Assembly (NCBI RefSeq): GCF_000687995.1
Contig: NZ_JIAC01000001.1
Span: forward strand, 1,922,001 to 1,986,000
Length of the DNA stretch: 64,000 nt
DNA from: Selenomonas ruminantium AC2024
Lineage (GTDB): Bacteria; Bacillota; Negativicutes; Selenomonadales; Selenomonadaceae
Direction: 5' to 3'
The position numbers and the translations under genes were made by a program. The first letter of the stretch is position 1, and each line of letters starts with the position of its first letter. A model generated the notes under the pieces. The model saw only the letters and a program-made list of their open reading frames with translations. It searched no databases and was not told the origin of the DNA. Below are positions 33,441 to 42,210 of the stretch, in pieces.

Positions 33441-34928
33441 CTAGTCTTTTTTCTTGCTTACGTAGCTGCGTTTTTCCGCCGGGATATCCTCCCAGCGCAC
33501 TTCGTTTACATTGGTCTTATGCTTCACGCCCCAGGCAGCAGCAATGCCTGCGGCTTCGCCAATGCTCATGCAGGTGGGCTGGATGCGCATGGAGGCCTGA
33601 AGGATGAAGCTGGCACTGATGCAGCGGCCCGCCACCAGAAGATTGGGAATCTCATTGGTCACCAGTGAGCGGTAGGGAATCTCATAGAATCCCCCCTTGG
33701 GCAGTTTTTCCGAAACCTTCTCCCCGTGGGCATCGATAAACCAGGCTGTGCGGCATACTGCATCGGGGAAGCGGCTCTGGTTGTGGTAGTCATCCTCGAC
33801 CAGATAATGCTTGCCCCGGATGCGCCAGGATTCTCTGGCTCCGAGCATGGCAGCCTCACGGCTGATAAAGGCGTTTTCAAAGCCCGGCAGGTGGCGAATC
33901 AGATAGTTGGCAATATTGTGCATCATTCGGCGGCCAAAGGTAACGGCCTTGCTGTAGGATATGGGGTCGGTTGCAGAAAAACGCACGGGAATTTCCGGGC
34001 AGTTCATGCTCATGACGCCGTTCTTGCCGATAATGGTATGGGCCTGCATGTATTCTGCTTCTTCCTGGGTGAGCTCACCGCTTTCAACACCCTTGGCCAT
34101 CAGCTCTTCCAGCTTATAGCGCTGTTTGCGGTGCATGGCTTCGGCAATCTCAAAGTACGGGGGCTTGGATTTGCACCAGTCCTCCTTGAGCTCAATGGCC
34201 ACATGCTGATAGAGGCGCTTTACATCAATGCCGCCCATCTCAAAGCGGAAGGATAAGGGCTGGTTGTTCCCTGTCTTTTCATAGCCGCGCTCGTAGGGCA
34301 CACCTGCCGAGCGCGCCAGATAGGCATCACCTGTGGCATCCACAAAGACCTTGGCCTTGATGGCTGCCAGACCGGCTATGGTCTGGACAATCAGGGCCGT
34401 TATCTTTGCTCCCTCTTTCACCGTATCAACCAGCACCGTCTGATAGAGAATATTCACCCCGGCTTCCGCACACATCTCATCATAGATAAGGGCCAATGTT
34501 TCAGGATTATGCCAGGTCTGCTGAGTGACACCGTCGAAGGGTTCAATGCCATGCTGGCGCAGGCGTTTTTTGATTTCTGCCACATAGGGGGTATCGCTGT
34601 CCGGCGCATGGGTATCCATGAAGGGATAGACACAGCCCAGTACGGCAAGCCCACCTAAGGCCGTCCCCCGCTCGATGAGCACGGTCTTGGCACCATTGCG
34701 GCCCGCGTTAATGGCCGCAGCGGTACCTGCAGGGCCGCCGCCTGCCACACAGACATCTGCCTCATAGAGCACCGGCAGTTTTTCCTGGCCAAAATTCATC
34801 GTTGCTGCTCCTTTGGCTTCAGCGGGAATGCTGCTGCCCATAACAAGGCCTGCTGCCGCCATCCCTGTCATCTTCATAAAATCCCGGCGGGAAATGGGAA
34901 GTGCAAAAGATTTTTCCTGCTTATCCAT
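33441..34928 (-). CDS. Tat-exported FAD-dependent oxidoreductase
   Basis: 495 residues. The twin-arginine signal SRRDFMKMTG (about 13-22) is followed by a hydrophobic stretch and AEA. The FAD dinucleotide fold is VCVAGGGPAGTAAAINAGRNG (about 59-79, GxGxxG), with a second FAD motif VFVDATGDAYLARSAGVP. It is the FAD_oxidored (PF12831) type, found with polysaccharide- and glycan-related loci in other anaerobes; substrate unknown. Export in folded form with FAD bound is expected. It is the first gene of a pair with DUF4127. It lies about 70 bases after the EF-G-like gene, across a hairpin (34955-34993). Confidence 0.85.
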   Translation of the reverse strand: MDKQEKSFALPISRRDFMKMTGMAAAGLVMGSSIPAEAKGAATMNFGQEKLPVLYEADVCVAGGGPAGTAAAINAGRNGAKTVLIERGTALGGLAVLGCVYPFMDTHAPDSDTPYVAEIKKRLRQHGIEPFDGVTQQTWHNPETLALIYDEMCAEAGVNILYQTVLVDTVKEGAKITALIVQTIAGLAAIKAKVFVDATGDAYLARSAGVPYERGYEKTGNNQPLSFRFEMGGIDVKRLYQHVAIELKEDWCKSKPPYFEIAEAMHRKQRYKLEELMAKGVESGELTQEEAEYMQAHTIIGKNGVMSMNCPEIPVRFSATDPISYSKAVTFGRRMMHNIANYLIRHLPGFENAFISREAAMLGARESWRIRGKHYLVEDDYHNQSRFPDAVCRTAWFIDAHGEKVSEKLPKGGFYEIPYRSLVTNEIPNLLVAGRCISASFILQASMRIQPTCMSIGEAAGIAAAWGVKHKTNVNEVRWEDIPAEKRSYVSKKKD

Positions 34929-34954
34929 AATCTCATCCTTTCACCATAATCGTC

Positions 34955-34993
34955 AAGCCCCCTGCAAATTCAGGCAAAGAATCTGCAGGGGGC
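34955..34993. terminator. Long GC-rich hairpin between the EF-G-like gene and the FAD oxidoreductase gene
   Basis: GCCCCCTGCA and its complement TGCAGGGGGC form a stem of at least 10 bp around a loop of about 17 bases. No T run follows on the minus strand, so it may be a weak terminator or an mRNA-stability hairpin. Confidence 0.5.
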
Positions 34994-35001
34994 CGCTAAA
35001 C

Positions 35002-37071
35002 TTATTCAGCCTTCTTGCTGCGTGCTTCGACAATCTTTACGGCTTCCCGCTCCGGTACCGGCTCATAGCGGGCAAATTCCAAGGAGTAGGAACCCCGGCC
35101 CTGGGTCAGGCTGCGCAAATCCGTGGCAAAGCGGTAAAGCTCTGCTTCGGGAATAAGGGCGGATATCTCGCTCATATCCTTGCCCTTGCTGTCAACGCCC
35201 AAGATATGAGCCCGCTTGCTGTTGAGCTTGCCCATGACATCACCCATGTAGTATTCCGGCGTAATCACGCGGATGGTATCAATGGGTTCGAGCAGAATCG
35301 GCGAAGCATCCATTACCCCCTTGCGGATGGCAATGCCTGCCGCGGTCTTGAATGCCGCTTCCGAGGAGTCTACGGAGTGATAGGAACCATCGTAGAGGTT
35401 GACCTTTACATCCACCACCGGGTAGCCTGCCATTACACCGGCAGCCAGAGCTTCTTCCGTGCCCTTTTCTACGGCAGGGATATACTGACGGGGCACGCTG
35501 CCGCCGAAGATGGTTTCGGTGAAGACATTGCCCTCACCAGCTGGCTGCGGGCTGATTTCCAGCCAGACATCACCGAACTGGCCATGGCCGCCGCTCTGTT
35601 TCTTATGACGGCCCTGCACCTGTACACTCTTGCGGATGGTTTCACGGTAAGCTACTTTGGGCTCGGAGAGCACCATTTCCGCACCGAACTTGCGCTGCAG
35701 CTGTTCAGACAGAATTTCCAAATGGACTTCGCCAATGCCTTTGACCACCGTTTCGCGTGTCTCCGGTTTCTTCTGTACTACAAGAGTCGGGTCTTCATCC
35801 TGCTGTTTGGCCAGAGCACCAAAGACCTTGTCCTCCTCGCCCTTCTTCTTGGAGGTAACGGCCATTTCCAGCATGGGTTCGGGATAGGAGATGCCTTCAT
35901 ACTGGATGGGATTGCTCTTGTCACAGAGAGTATCGCCGGTGCGCACCTGCTGGAGTTTTGTGGTTATTACGATATCGCCGGCCGCAACCTGATTCAGATT
36001 TGCCTGCTGCTTGCCCTGCATGGTGAACAATGTGCCGATGCGTTCTTCGCCGTTCTTGTTCACATGGAAGTAATTGGCATCGCCTTTCATCTCGCCGGAC
36101 AGGACCCGGATAAAGCTCTGGCGGCCCACAAAGGGGTCCACGGTAGTCTTGAACACCTGTGCCGAGAAGGCATCTTCCGTGCGGCGCTCCTTGATTTCGC
36201 CCGTGGCGGGGTCGGTGCCAATGGAAACCTTGAAATACGGTGTGGGCATGTATTCCACCATATCGTTCATGAGCTGGCGGATGCCGATATTCTGTTTGGC
36301 CGAGGCACAGAATACGGGATAAATCTTGCCGGCCTGAATGCCTTCAATCATTGCGGCGGCTACTTCCACTTCCGTGATTTCTTCGCCTTCGATGTATTTT
36401 TCGAGCAGTTCATTGTTGAACTCTGCCACTGCTTCAATGAGTTTCTGGCGGGCGGCTTCTACTTCCCCTTGGATGTATTCGGGAACTTCATCCTTTACCA
36501 CTTCATTGTCGTGGGTCACAATCTTCATGTGTAGGGACAGAAGGTCAACCACGCCCTGGAAGGCGGCTTCCTTACCGATGGGAATCTGTACGGGCACTAC
36601 GCCGTCGCCGAAGCGCACCCGCAGTTCCTCCACCACGCCATCAAAGTCTGCGTGTTCCCGGTCCATCTTGTTGATTAGGAAGGCGCGGGGCAGTTCGTAT
36701 TCTTCTGCATAGATAAAGGCATTTTCCGTGCCGGACTTGATGCCCGAAGAAGCGGAAATTACAATGAGCGCGCTGTCTGCAGCTGCCATGGCTCCCTTCA
36801 CATCACCCACGAAGTCGGGATACCCCGGCGTGTCGATGAAGTTCAGTTTGAAATCACGCCACTCGCAAGCCACGAGTTTTGCACCAATGGTCATCTTGCG
36901 TTTGCTTTCCTCCGGGTCGTAATCCAGTGCGCTGGTGCCGTCTTCCACACTGCCCAGACGCTTCACTACACCCGTGTTGAACAAACATGCATCCAAAAGA
37001 CTGGTCTTGCCTGTTTTACCATGTCCAGTTACAGCAATATTGCGGATATTGGTACTCTTGTAGTTCTTCAT
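35002..37071 (-). CDS. Elongation factor G-like GTPase (second EF-G type)
   Basis: 689 residues from ATG 37071 (GGAGGGAC upstream). EF-G layout: G domain (about 1-280), domain II, III, IV (GQFGDVWLEI, SYHSVDSSEAAFKTAA) and V. G motifs: GHGKTGKTS (G1, unlike the AHIDAGKT of canonical EF-G), DTPGYPDF (G3) and NKMDREHADF (G4). This G1 form marks an EF-G-like subgroup that often coexists with a canonical fusA in the str operon. Its role may be translocation under stress or ribosome recycling; not settled by sequence. It has no operon partner. Confidence 0.85.
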   Translation of the reverse strand: MKNYKSTNIRNIAVTGHGKTGKTSLLDACLFNTGVVKRLGSVEDGTSALDYDPEESKRKMTIGAKLVACEWRDFKLNFIDTPGYPDFVGDVKGAMAAADSALIVISASSGIKSGTENAFIYAEEYELPRAFLINKMDREHADFDGVVEELRVRFGDGVVPVQIPIGKEAAFQGVVDLLSLHMKIVTHDNEVVKDEVPEYIQGEVEAARQKLIEAVAEFNNELLEKYIEGEEITEVEVAAAMIEGIQAGKIYPVFCASAKQNIGIRQLMNDMVEYMPTPYFKVSIGTDPATGEIKERRTEDAFSAQVFKTTVDPFVGRQSFIRVLSGEMKGDANYFHVNKNGEERIGTLFTMQGKQQANLNQVAAGDIVITTKLQQVRTGDTLCDKSNPIQYEGISYPEPMLEMAVTSKKKGEEDKVFGALAKQQDEDPTLVVQKKPETRETVVKGIGEVHLEILSEQLQRKFGAEMVLSEPKVAYRETIRKSVQVQGRHKKQSGGHGQFGDVWLEISPQPAGEGNVFTETIFGGSVPRQYIPAVEKGTEEALAAGVMAGYPVVDVKVNLYDGSYHSVDSSEAAFKTAAGIAIRKGVMDASPILLEPIDTIRVITPEYYMGDVMGKLNSKRAHILGVDSKGKDMSEISALIPEAELYRFATDLRSLTQGRGSYSLEFARYEPVPEREAVKIVEARSKKAE

Positions 37072-37141
37072 CGACAGTCCCTCCATTTCATTTGCTATTT
37101 TCTATATTCTCTGAAAGTAATATAAATCCTGCAAAAGAAAA

Positions 37142-37184
37142 TAAAAAGAGAGGACAACTCCCTAAAAGAGCTGTCCTCTCTAAC
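37142..37184 (-). terminator. Terminator of the HU gene
   Basis: AGAGGACAGCTC and GGGAGTTGTCCTCT (minus strand) pair around a short loop and are followed by CTTTTTATTTTC. It begins about 10 bases after the HU stop. Confidence 0.88.
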
Positions 37185-37191
37185 CGTCAAA

Positions 37192-37464
37192 TTAGTATTT
37201 AACGCTGGATTTGAAAGCGAGGCTGTCGCTAGCCTTGATTTCAATCGTTTCGCCCGTCTGCGGGTTGCGGCCGGAACGTGCATTGCGATGAGCCTTCTTG
37301 AAGGTACCGAAGCCAATCAGGCGGATTTCCGCATCAGCCTTAACGCTGTCCTTCACCGTTTCCAGCAGTGCGTCGATAACAGCTTTCGTATCTTTCTTGG
37401 ATACGCCAGCAGCCTCTGCAACTTTGTCAACCAGGATGGTTTTGCTAATAACTTCTTTTGCCAT
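37192..37464 (-). CDS. hup: DNA-binding protein HU
   Basis: 90 residues, the exact HU length. It opens with a short MAKEVISKT lead; the helical dimerisation part includes DKVAEAAGVSKKDTKAVIDA, and the DNA-binding arm carries FKKAHRNARSGRNPQTGE (RxGRNPQTGE is the HU/IHF signature). It packs and bends DNA as a dimer. AAAGGGG precedes the ATG at 37464. A strong promoter (37596-37624) and an unusual 130-base leader carrying the structured element at 37497-37587 lie upstream. Confidence 0.96.
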   Translation of the reverse strand: MAKEVISKTILVDKVAEAAGVSKKDTKAVIDALLETVKDSVKADAEIRLIGFGTFKKAHRNARSGRNPQTGETIEIKASDSLAFKSSVKY

Positions 37465-37496
37465 AGTAGTAATCCCCTTTCAAAGTGCTAAGCAAA

Positions 37497-37587
37497 ATGA
37501 AAAATCTCCCGATTTTTCATCAGCCCTTACACGAACTCTAAGCGACTCTGCGCCCCATGGGCTTGCCTCGCAAAGAATTCGCAGTAA
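37497..37587 (-). promoter_or_regulatory. Conserved structured leader element, copy B (HU leader)
   Basis: Minus strand, starting at the predicted transcription start: TTACTGCGAATTCTTTGCGAG (37587 down) through GCGCAG to GCTTAGAGTTCGTGTAAGGGC (ending 37523). The ends pair with each other. A 10-bp hairpin, ATGAAAAATC-ggga-GATTTTTCAT (37520-37497), follows, then TTTTGC. The same arrangement occurs at 18882-18968, with different bases in the paired ends. It may be a cis-regulatory RNA, or a small RNA ended by the hairpin. Confidence 0.65.
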
Positions 37588-37595
37588 CAAGTCGT

Positions 37596-37624
37596 ATTAT
37601 AGCCGATAAATAAAGGCTCGTCAA
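37596..37624 (-). promoter_or_regulatory. Promoter of the HU gene
   Basis: Minus strand: TTGACG (37624-37619), 17-base spacer, TATAAT (37601-37596). Transcription should start near 37589, so the leader element is transcribed from its first base. Confidence 0.88.
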
Positions 37625-37677
37625 CTAAATAACAGAAATTTCTCTTGTTTTGTCGTAAATATATTGCATTTGTCACA

Positions 37678-37707
37678 AAAAAAAGCAGCCTTTTCAGGCT
37701 GCTTTTG
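37678..37707 (-). terminator. RNase J terminator
   Basis: AAAGCAGCC and GGCTGCTTT pair on the minus strand, followed by a run of T. It begins about 10 bases after the stop codon. Confidence 0.9.
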
Positions 37708-37716
37708 GGTTCGCTA

Positions 37717-39378
37717 TTATACTTCCTGAATGATTGGCAGAATCATCGGACGGCGGCGGGTCTTTTCAAAGAGATAACGGCCCAGAGCGTCACGGACGTT
37801 CGCCTTGATGGCTGCCCATTCCTTAACGCCTTCTTCTTCGCAGCGTTCCAATGCCTGCTCAACGCGGGCTCTGGCTTCGTCCATCAGTGCCTCAGACTCC
37901 CGTACATAGACGAAACCGCGGGATACGATATCCGGGCCCCCTACTACGGTGTTGGAGGCTCTATCCATGGCCACGACGATAATCAGGATGCCGTCCTGAG
38001 ACAGCTGGCGACGGTCACGGAGCACGATATTGCCCACGTCGCCTACGCCAAGGCCATCAACCATAACCATGCCGGCGGTAACCTTGCCGGCTACCTGACC
38101 TTTGTCCTTGGTAAATTCAAATACATAGCCGTTCTCGCCCAGGAAGATATGGTCTTTGGCCATACCGAGTTCCTGCGCCAGTTTGGCATGCTGTACCAAA
38201 TGATGATATTCGCCATGAACCGGGATGAAGAACTTCGGACGCACGAGATTATGCATGAGCTTCAATTCTTCGCGGCTGGCGTGACCGGATACATGAACTT
38301 CCTTATCCCGGCCATATACGACATTTGCCCCCAGGCGCATAAGATTGTCAATGGTCTTGGAAACGAGTTTTTCATTGCCCGGTATCGGCGTTGCCGAAAT
38401 GATAACAGTGTCATCGGGAACGATGGTGACCTTGCGATGGTCAGACATAGCCATGCGGGTCAGAGCCGACATGGGCTCACCCTGGCTGCCCGTGGTGACG
38501 ATAACGATTTGTTCGGGACGATAGTTATTGATTTCATCAATATCGATTATAGTTCCTTCCGGAGCGGTGATATAGCCAAGCTCCAGAGAGATGGTCACAA
38601 CATTCACCATGCTGCGTCCCAGGATAGCTACCCGGCGCTTATAGCGCACTGCAGTATCGATGACCTGCTGGATGCGGTGAACATTGGAAGAAAAGGTTGC
38701 CACGATAATGCGGCTGCGTGCGCCGTGGAAGGCCTTGTCAAAAGATGCCCCTACGGTGCTTTCGCTGGGGGTATGGCCAGCCCGTTCTGCATTGGTGGAG
38801 TCCGCCATCATCAGGAGAACACCCTTGTTCCCCAGTTCCGAGAACCGGCGGAAATCCGTCATTTTCCCATCGATGGGCGTGTAGTCCAGCTTGAAGTCAC
38901 CGGTGTGAACAATCATGCCCACCGGCGTCTTGATGGAAAGACCCACCGCATCGGGAATGGAATGGTTTACACGGATAAAGCCAACGCTAAAGCAGCCCAC
39001 ATTGATAATGTCCCCTTGCATTACCGAATGCAGATTGCTGGAATCCACCCCGTTTTCCTTGAGACGGCCCTCTAAGATGCCCAGCGTCAGACGGGTGCCA
39101 TAGACCGGCACGTTGAGCTGCTTGAGCACATAGGGCAGAGCACCAATATGGTCCTCGTGGCCATGGGTCAGGACAATCGCCTTAATCATATCGCGATTCT
39201 CCAAAAGATAGCTGATATCGGGAATAACCAGGTCAACCCCCAGCATATCTTCTTCGGGGAACATGAGGCCGGAATCGATTACCAGAATCTCGTCCTCTAC
39301 ACGAACCACCGTCATGTTCTTGCCGATTTCCCCCAGTCCGCCCAAGGGAATAATCTGTAGTTTTTGTGCTTTTGCCAA
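37717..39378 (-). CDS. rnj: Ribonuclease J
   Basis: 553 residues, starting at TTG 39378 with GGAGG about 9 bases upstream. Metallo-beta-lactamase core: IVLTHGHEDHIGALPYVL (HxHxDH), VHTGDFKLD, and the beta-CASP motifs (VATFSSNVHRIQQVID, GSQGEPMSALTRMA, SGHASREELKLM). RNase J is the main endo/5'-exonuclease for mRNA decay and rRNA maturation in Firmicutes. It stands alone, with its own promoter (39481-39509) and a leader of about 100 bases that includes a small TTGCG-caga-CGCAA hairpin; autoregulation through the leader is possible. Confidence 0.95.
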   Translation of the reverse strand: MAKAQKLQIIPLGGLGEIGKNMTVVRVEDEILVIDSGLMFPEEDMLGVDLVIPDISYLLENRDMIKAIVLTHGHEDHIGALPYVLKQLNVPVYGTRLTLGILEGRLKENGVDSSNLHSVMQGDIINVGCFSVGFIRVNHSIPDAVGLSIKTPVGMIVHTGDFKLDYTPIDGKMTDFRRFSELGNKGVLLMMADSTNAERAGHTPSESTVGASFDKAFHGARSRIIVATFSSNVHRIQQVIDTAVRYKRRVAILGRSMVNVVTISLELGYITAPEGTIIDIDEINNYRPEQIVIVTTGSQGEPMSALTRMAMSDHRKVTIVPDDTVIISATPIPGNEKLVSKTIDNLMRLGANVVYGRDKEVHVSGHASREELKLMHNLVRPKFFIPVHGEYHHLVQHAKLAQELGMAKDHIFLGENGYVFEFTKDKGQVAGKVTAGMVMVDGLGVGDVGNIVLRDRRQLSQDGILIIVVAMDRASNTVVGGPDIVSRGFVYVRESEALMDEARARVEQALERCEEEGVKEWAAIKANVRDALGRYLFEKTRRRPMILPIIQEV

Positions 39379-39480
39379 AAATTACACCTCCATAATTCAG
39401 TTGTCTTCTTGCATAAAAACATTAATTCTTATATTTCATTGCGTCTGCGCAATCAAAGTCCGAACAATTCATTCCTTACT

Positions 39481-39509
39481 ATTTTATCATTCAAAAGGCT
39501 ATAATGCAA
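39481..39509 (-). promoter_or_regulatory. Promoter of rnj
   Basis: Minus strand: TTGCAT (39509-39504), 17-base spacer, TAAAAT (39486-39481). It lies just past the hisIE terminator. Confidence 0.65.
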
Positions 39510-39514
39510 CGAAA

Positions 39515-39553
39515 AAAGGACATTTCCCTGTCCTAAAGCAGAAAAATGTCCTT
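39515..39553 (-). terminator. Terminator of the hisF-hisIE transcript
   Basis: AAGGACATTT and AAATGTCCTT (10 bp) pair around an 18-base loop, followed by TTTTTTC on the minus strand, about 20 bases past the hisIE stop. Confidence 0.85.
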
Positions 39554-39572
39554 AATAAAGGCAAAATTGAGC

Positions 39573-40280
39573 TTATAAATCCGGTCTTACGCCGGTTTTG
39601 CCAGTAAATTTATGATAATTGCCTCCCTTGCGGCGACTCATGAGTTCATCGAGCAGCTGGTCCGGCGTCAGTTTGTGATAGGCCAGCAGCACCAGACAGT
39701 GATACCAGAGGTCGCCCATTTCGTAGAGCACTTCCTCGCTCTTGTTGTTCTTGGAGGCAATAACCGTTTCCACGGCCTCCTCGCCCACCTTTTTGAGAAT
39801 CTTGTCCTGCCCCTTCTCAAAGAGATAGTTGGTATAAGAACCTTCCACAGGGTTCAGCTGACGCTCCTGAATGACATTGTAAAGGTCATTCAAAACCGTA
39901 GCCAGTGAAGTCTCCGGTTCCGGTTCAACAAGTGCCAGACTCTTTTCCTTCTCCTCCACCAGTTTGCGGCCGCTGAAGCAGGTATAGGTTCCCGTATGGC
40001 AGGCTACGCCCGTCTGGTGCACCTTAATCAGCAAGGTGTCTCCATCGCAGTCATAGGAGATTTCCCGCACCTTCTGCTTGTTGCCGGATTCTTCGCCCTT
40101 ATTCCAAAGACGTTTGCGGCTGCGGCTGTAGAACCAGGTATAGCCCGTCTCAATGGTCTTCTGCAGGGACTCTGCATTCATATAGGCCAGCATCAGCACC
40201 TGGCCGTTTTCTTCCTGCACCACTGCCGGTACAAGACCCTTGTCGTCAAATTTAATCATGGAAATGTCAACTTCATTCAT
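39573..40280 (-). CDS. hisIE: Bifunctional phosphoribosyl-AMP cyclohydrolase / phosphoribosyl-ATP pyrophosphatase
   Basis: 235 residues. The HisI half (about 1-120) shows [31 protein letters not shown] and the zinc cysteines in [10 protein letters not shown] and [11 protein letters not shown]. The HisE half (about 135-215) has [25 protein letters not shown]. It catalyses steps 2 and 3 of histidine synthesis. The start codon overlaps the last base of hisF, so the pair is translationally coupled. The other his genes are elsewhere. Confidence 0.96.
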   Translation of the reverse strand: MNEVDISMIKFDDKGLVPAVVQEENGQVLMLAYMNAESLQKTIETGYTWFYSRSRKRLWNKGEESGNKQKVREISYDCDGDTLLIKVHQTGVACHTGTYTCFSGRKLVEEKEKSLALVEPEPETSLATVLNDLYNVIQERQLNPVEGSYTNYLFEKGQDKILKKVGEEAVETVIASKNNKSEEVLYEMGDLWYHCLVLLAYHKLTPDQLLDELMSRRKGGNYHKFTGKTGVRPDL

Positions 40281-41050
40281 CAGAATCTTACCTCCACGCC
40301 CCGTGATTTTAGATATTCTTTGACCTGCCGCACGGTGAATTCACCGTAATGGAAGACAGAAGCGGCTAGTACCGCATCGGCCTTCCCCTCCGTCAGCACG
40401 TCATAAAAGTGCTCGAGTTTCCCTGCACCGCCGGAAGCGATAACCGGGACATTTACCGCTTCGGACACCGCCCGGGTCAGGGATATATCGTAGCCGTCTT
40501 TGGTACCGTCAGCATCCATACTGGTGAGCAGAATCTCACCGGCCCCGAGGTCAACAGCTTTCGTTATCCATTCCAGACAGTCAAGGCCTGTCGGCGTGCG
40601 GCCACCATTGACATAGACTTCCCATTTGTCCTCGCCGCTGCGGCGGGCATCCACGGCCAGTACAATGCACTGCCGGCCGAATTTTTCCGCGCCCTCCCGG
40701 ATAAGCTCCGGATTCTTGATGGCGGCTGTGTTTACGGAAACCTTGTCGGCTCCGGCCTTGAGCATCCGGCGCATGTCCTCAATGGTGCGAATGCCGCCGC
40801 CGACTGTAAAGGGGATAAAAACCTGACTGGCACAGTCCTGGGCAACGTGTACGATGGTATCCCGCTTGTCACTCGAGGCGGTGATGTCCAAAAAAACCAG
40901 CTCGTCGGCCCGCTCCTTATCGTAACGGGCTGCCAGTTCCACCGGGTCGCCGGCATCGCGCAGGCCAACGAAGTTGGTCCCCTTTACCACACGGCCATCC
41001 TTAACGTCCAGACAGGGGATAATCCTCTTGGTATAAGTAGATGTACTCAT
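40280..41050 (-). CDS. hisF: Imidazole glycerol phosphate synthase, cyclase subunit
   Basis: 256 residues, normal HisF length. The barrel motifs [18 protein letters not shown] (catalytic Asp), [39 protein letters not shown] (second catalytic Asp) and [13 protein letters not shown] are all present. With HisH it makes IGP and AICAR. Upstream is about 80 bases of AT-rich DNA with repeated TTGTAAA words and no confident promoter; the manA terminator does not lie in its path since manA follows on the other side. Confidence 0.96.
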   Translation of the reverse strand: MSTSTYTKRIIPCLDVKDGRVVKGTNFVGLRDAGDPVELAARYDKERADELVFLDITASSDKRDTIVHVAQDCASQVFIPFTVGGGIRTIEDMRRMLKAGADKVSVNTAAIKNPELIREGAEKFGRQCIVLAVDARRSGEDKWEVYVNGGRTPTGLDCLEWITKAVDLGAGEILLTSMDADGTKDGYDISLTRAVSEAVNVPVIASGGAGKLEHFYDVLTEGKADAVLAASVFHYGEFTVRQVKEYLKSRGVEVRF

Positions 41051-41129
41051 TTAGCTCATATCCTCATCAAAAATTTACAAATTACTCCCCTATTTTACAA
41101 TATCCGGCTTTAGTTTACAAGTTTACAGT

Positions 41130-41176
41130 GCATAAAAGCTGACAAGTCAAATTTGACATTTGACCGGTCAGCTTAT
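41130..41176 (-). terminator. manA terminator built from two TGACNNGTCA palindromes
   Basis: Minus strand: AAGCTGAC-CG-GTCAAAT pairs with ATTTGAC-TT-GTCAGCTT, followed by TTAT. The palindromes are at 41161-41170 and 41140-41149. It begins 3 bases past the manA stop. Confidence 0.8.
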
Positions 41177-41178
41177 TT

Positions 41179-42144
41179 TTACAGCTTGCTTAATATGAAT
41201 TCTGCCTGACCAGTCACCTGATAACTGCCCGTGCCTGCCGGTACGAATACCGTATTGCCCTTGGCCAGCGTCAGGGTTTCCTTCCCGCAGGATAATTTTA
41301 ATGCGCCTTCGAGCACCGTTAAGCTCTGGAAGGAATCATCCCCGGCATGCAGGAAGCTTTCGCCATGCAGATTGGCGTGGTAGACCTTGAAGTATTCACA
41401 GTCTGCCAGCAGTTTCACTTCCATATGGGGGAAGATGTCGATATCTGCCAGCGGCTTGGTTCCCCGTGTCGGAGGCTCCAATTTAGTTACGGCCAAAGCC
41501 TTCTCCACATGAAGCTCCCGGGGCTTGCCGTCAGCGCCTACCCGGCCATAATCATAAATGCGGTAGGTGGTGTTGGAGTTTTGCTGAATCTCGCAGATTA
41601 AAATGCCTGCGCCGATGGCATGCAGGGTACCGGAATCGATAAAGAACACATCTCCCTTATGCACCGGTACTTTGTTGCAGACTTCGAGCAGCGTGTTATC
41701 CTCAATGCGCCGCTGAAATTCTTCCTGACTGATTTTCTCCTTGAAGCCATAAAGCAGGCTGGCACCGGGCTCGCAGTCCACGATGTACCACATTTCCGTC
41801 TTGCCGTACTCCCCTTCCACCCGCAAAGCGTATTCGTTATCCGGGTGAACCTGTACCGATAAATCTCCTTTGGCATCGATGAGTTTAATCAATAAGGGAA
41901 AGTAATCAAAGGTTGCCGCTCGTTTGCCCAGCACGGCGTCTCCCTGTTCCTCCAGCCATTCTTTAAGAGTCTTGCCTTTGTCCGGGCCACTGGCAATGAC
42001 ACTGAGGCCTGCTTCATGGCAGGACAGTTCCCAGCTTTCCGCGACTTTATCTAAGTCCGTATTCTTGCCATATTCTTCTTTCAGGCGGGTGCCGCCCCAG
42101 AGATAGTCCTTCAAAGGTGCTTTGAGTAACAAGGGATATATCAT
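41179..42144 (-). CDS. manA: Class I mannose-6-phosphate isomerase
   Basis: 321 residues from ATG 42144 (GGAGG seven bases upstream). This is the short (Firmicutes) form of PMI. Motifs: PLLLKAPLKDYLWGGTRLKEEYG, SVQVHPDNEYA (zinc ligands), KTEMWYIVDCEPGASLLYGF, and VHKGDVFFIDSGTLHAIGAGILI. It interconverts fructose 6-phosphate and mannose 6-phosphate, for mannose use or for mannosylated envelope glycans. A TATAAT lies about 30 bases upstream of the ATG, without a good -35. Confidence 0.93.
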   Translation of the reverse strand: MIYPLLLKAPLKDYLWGGTRLKEEYGKNTDLDKVAESWELSCHEAGLSVIASGPDKGKTLKEWLEEQGDAVLGKRAATFDYFPLLIKLIDAKGDLSVQVHPDNEYALRVEGEYGKTEMWYIVDCEPGASLLYGFKEKISQEEFQRRIEDNTLLEVCNKVPVHKGDVFFIDSGTLHAIGAGILICEIQQNSNTTYRIYDYGRVGADGKPRELHVEKALAVTKLEPPTRGTKPLADIDIFPHMEVKLLADCEYFKVYHANLHGESFLHAGDDSFQSLTVLEGALKLSCGKETLTLAKGNTVFVPAGTGSYQVTGQAEFILSKL

Positions 42145-42210
42145 GCAAAAACCTCCAACCATTTGTTTTAATTATCTCAAGATAATTATAGCATCATTGT
42201 CAATCAAGAC

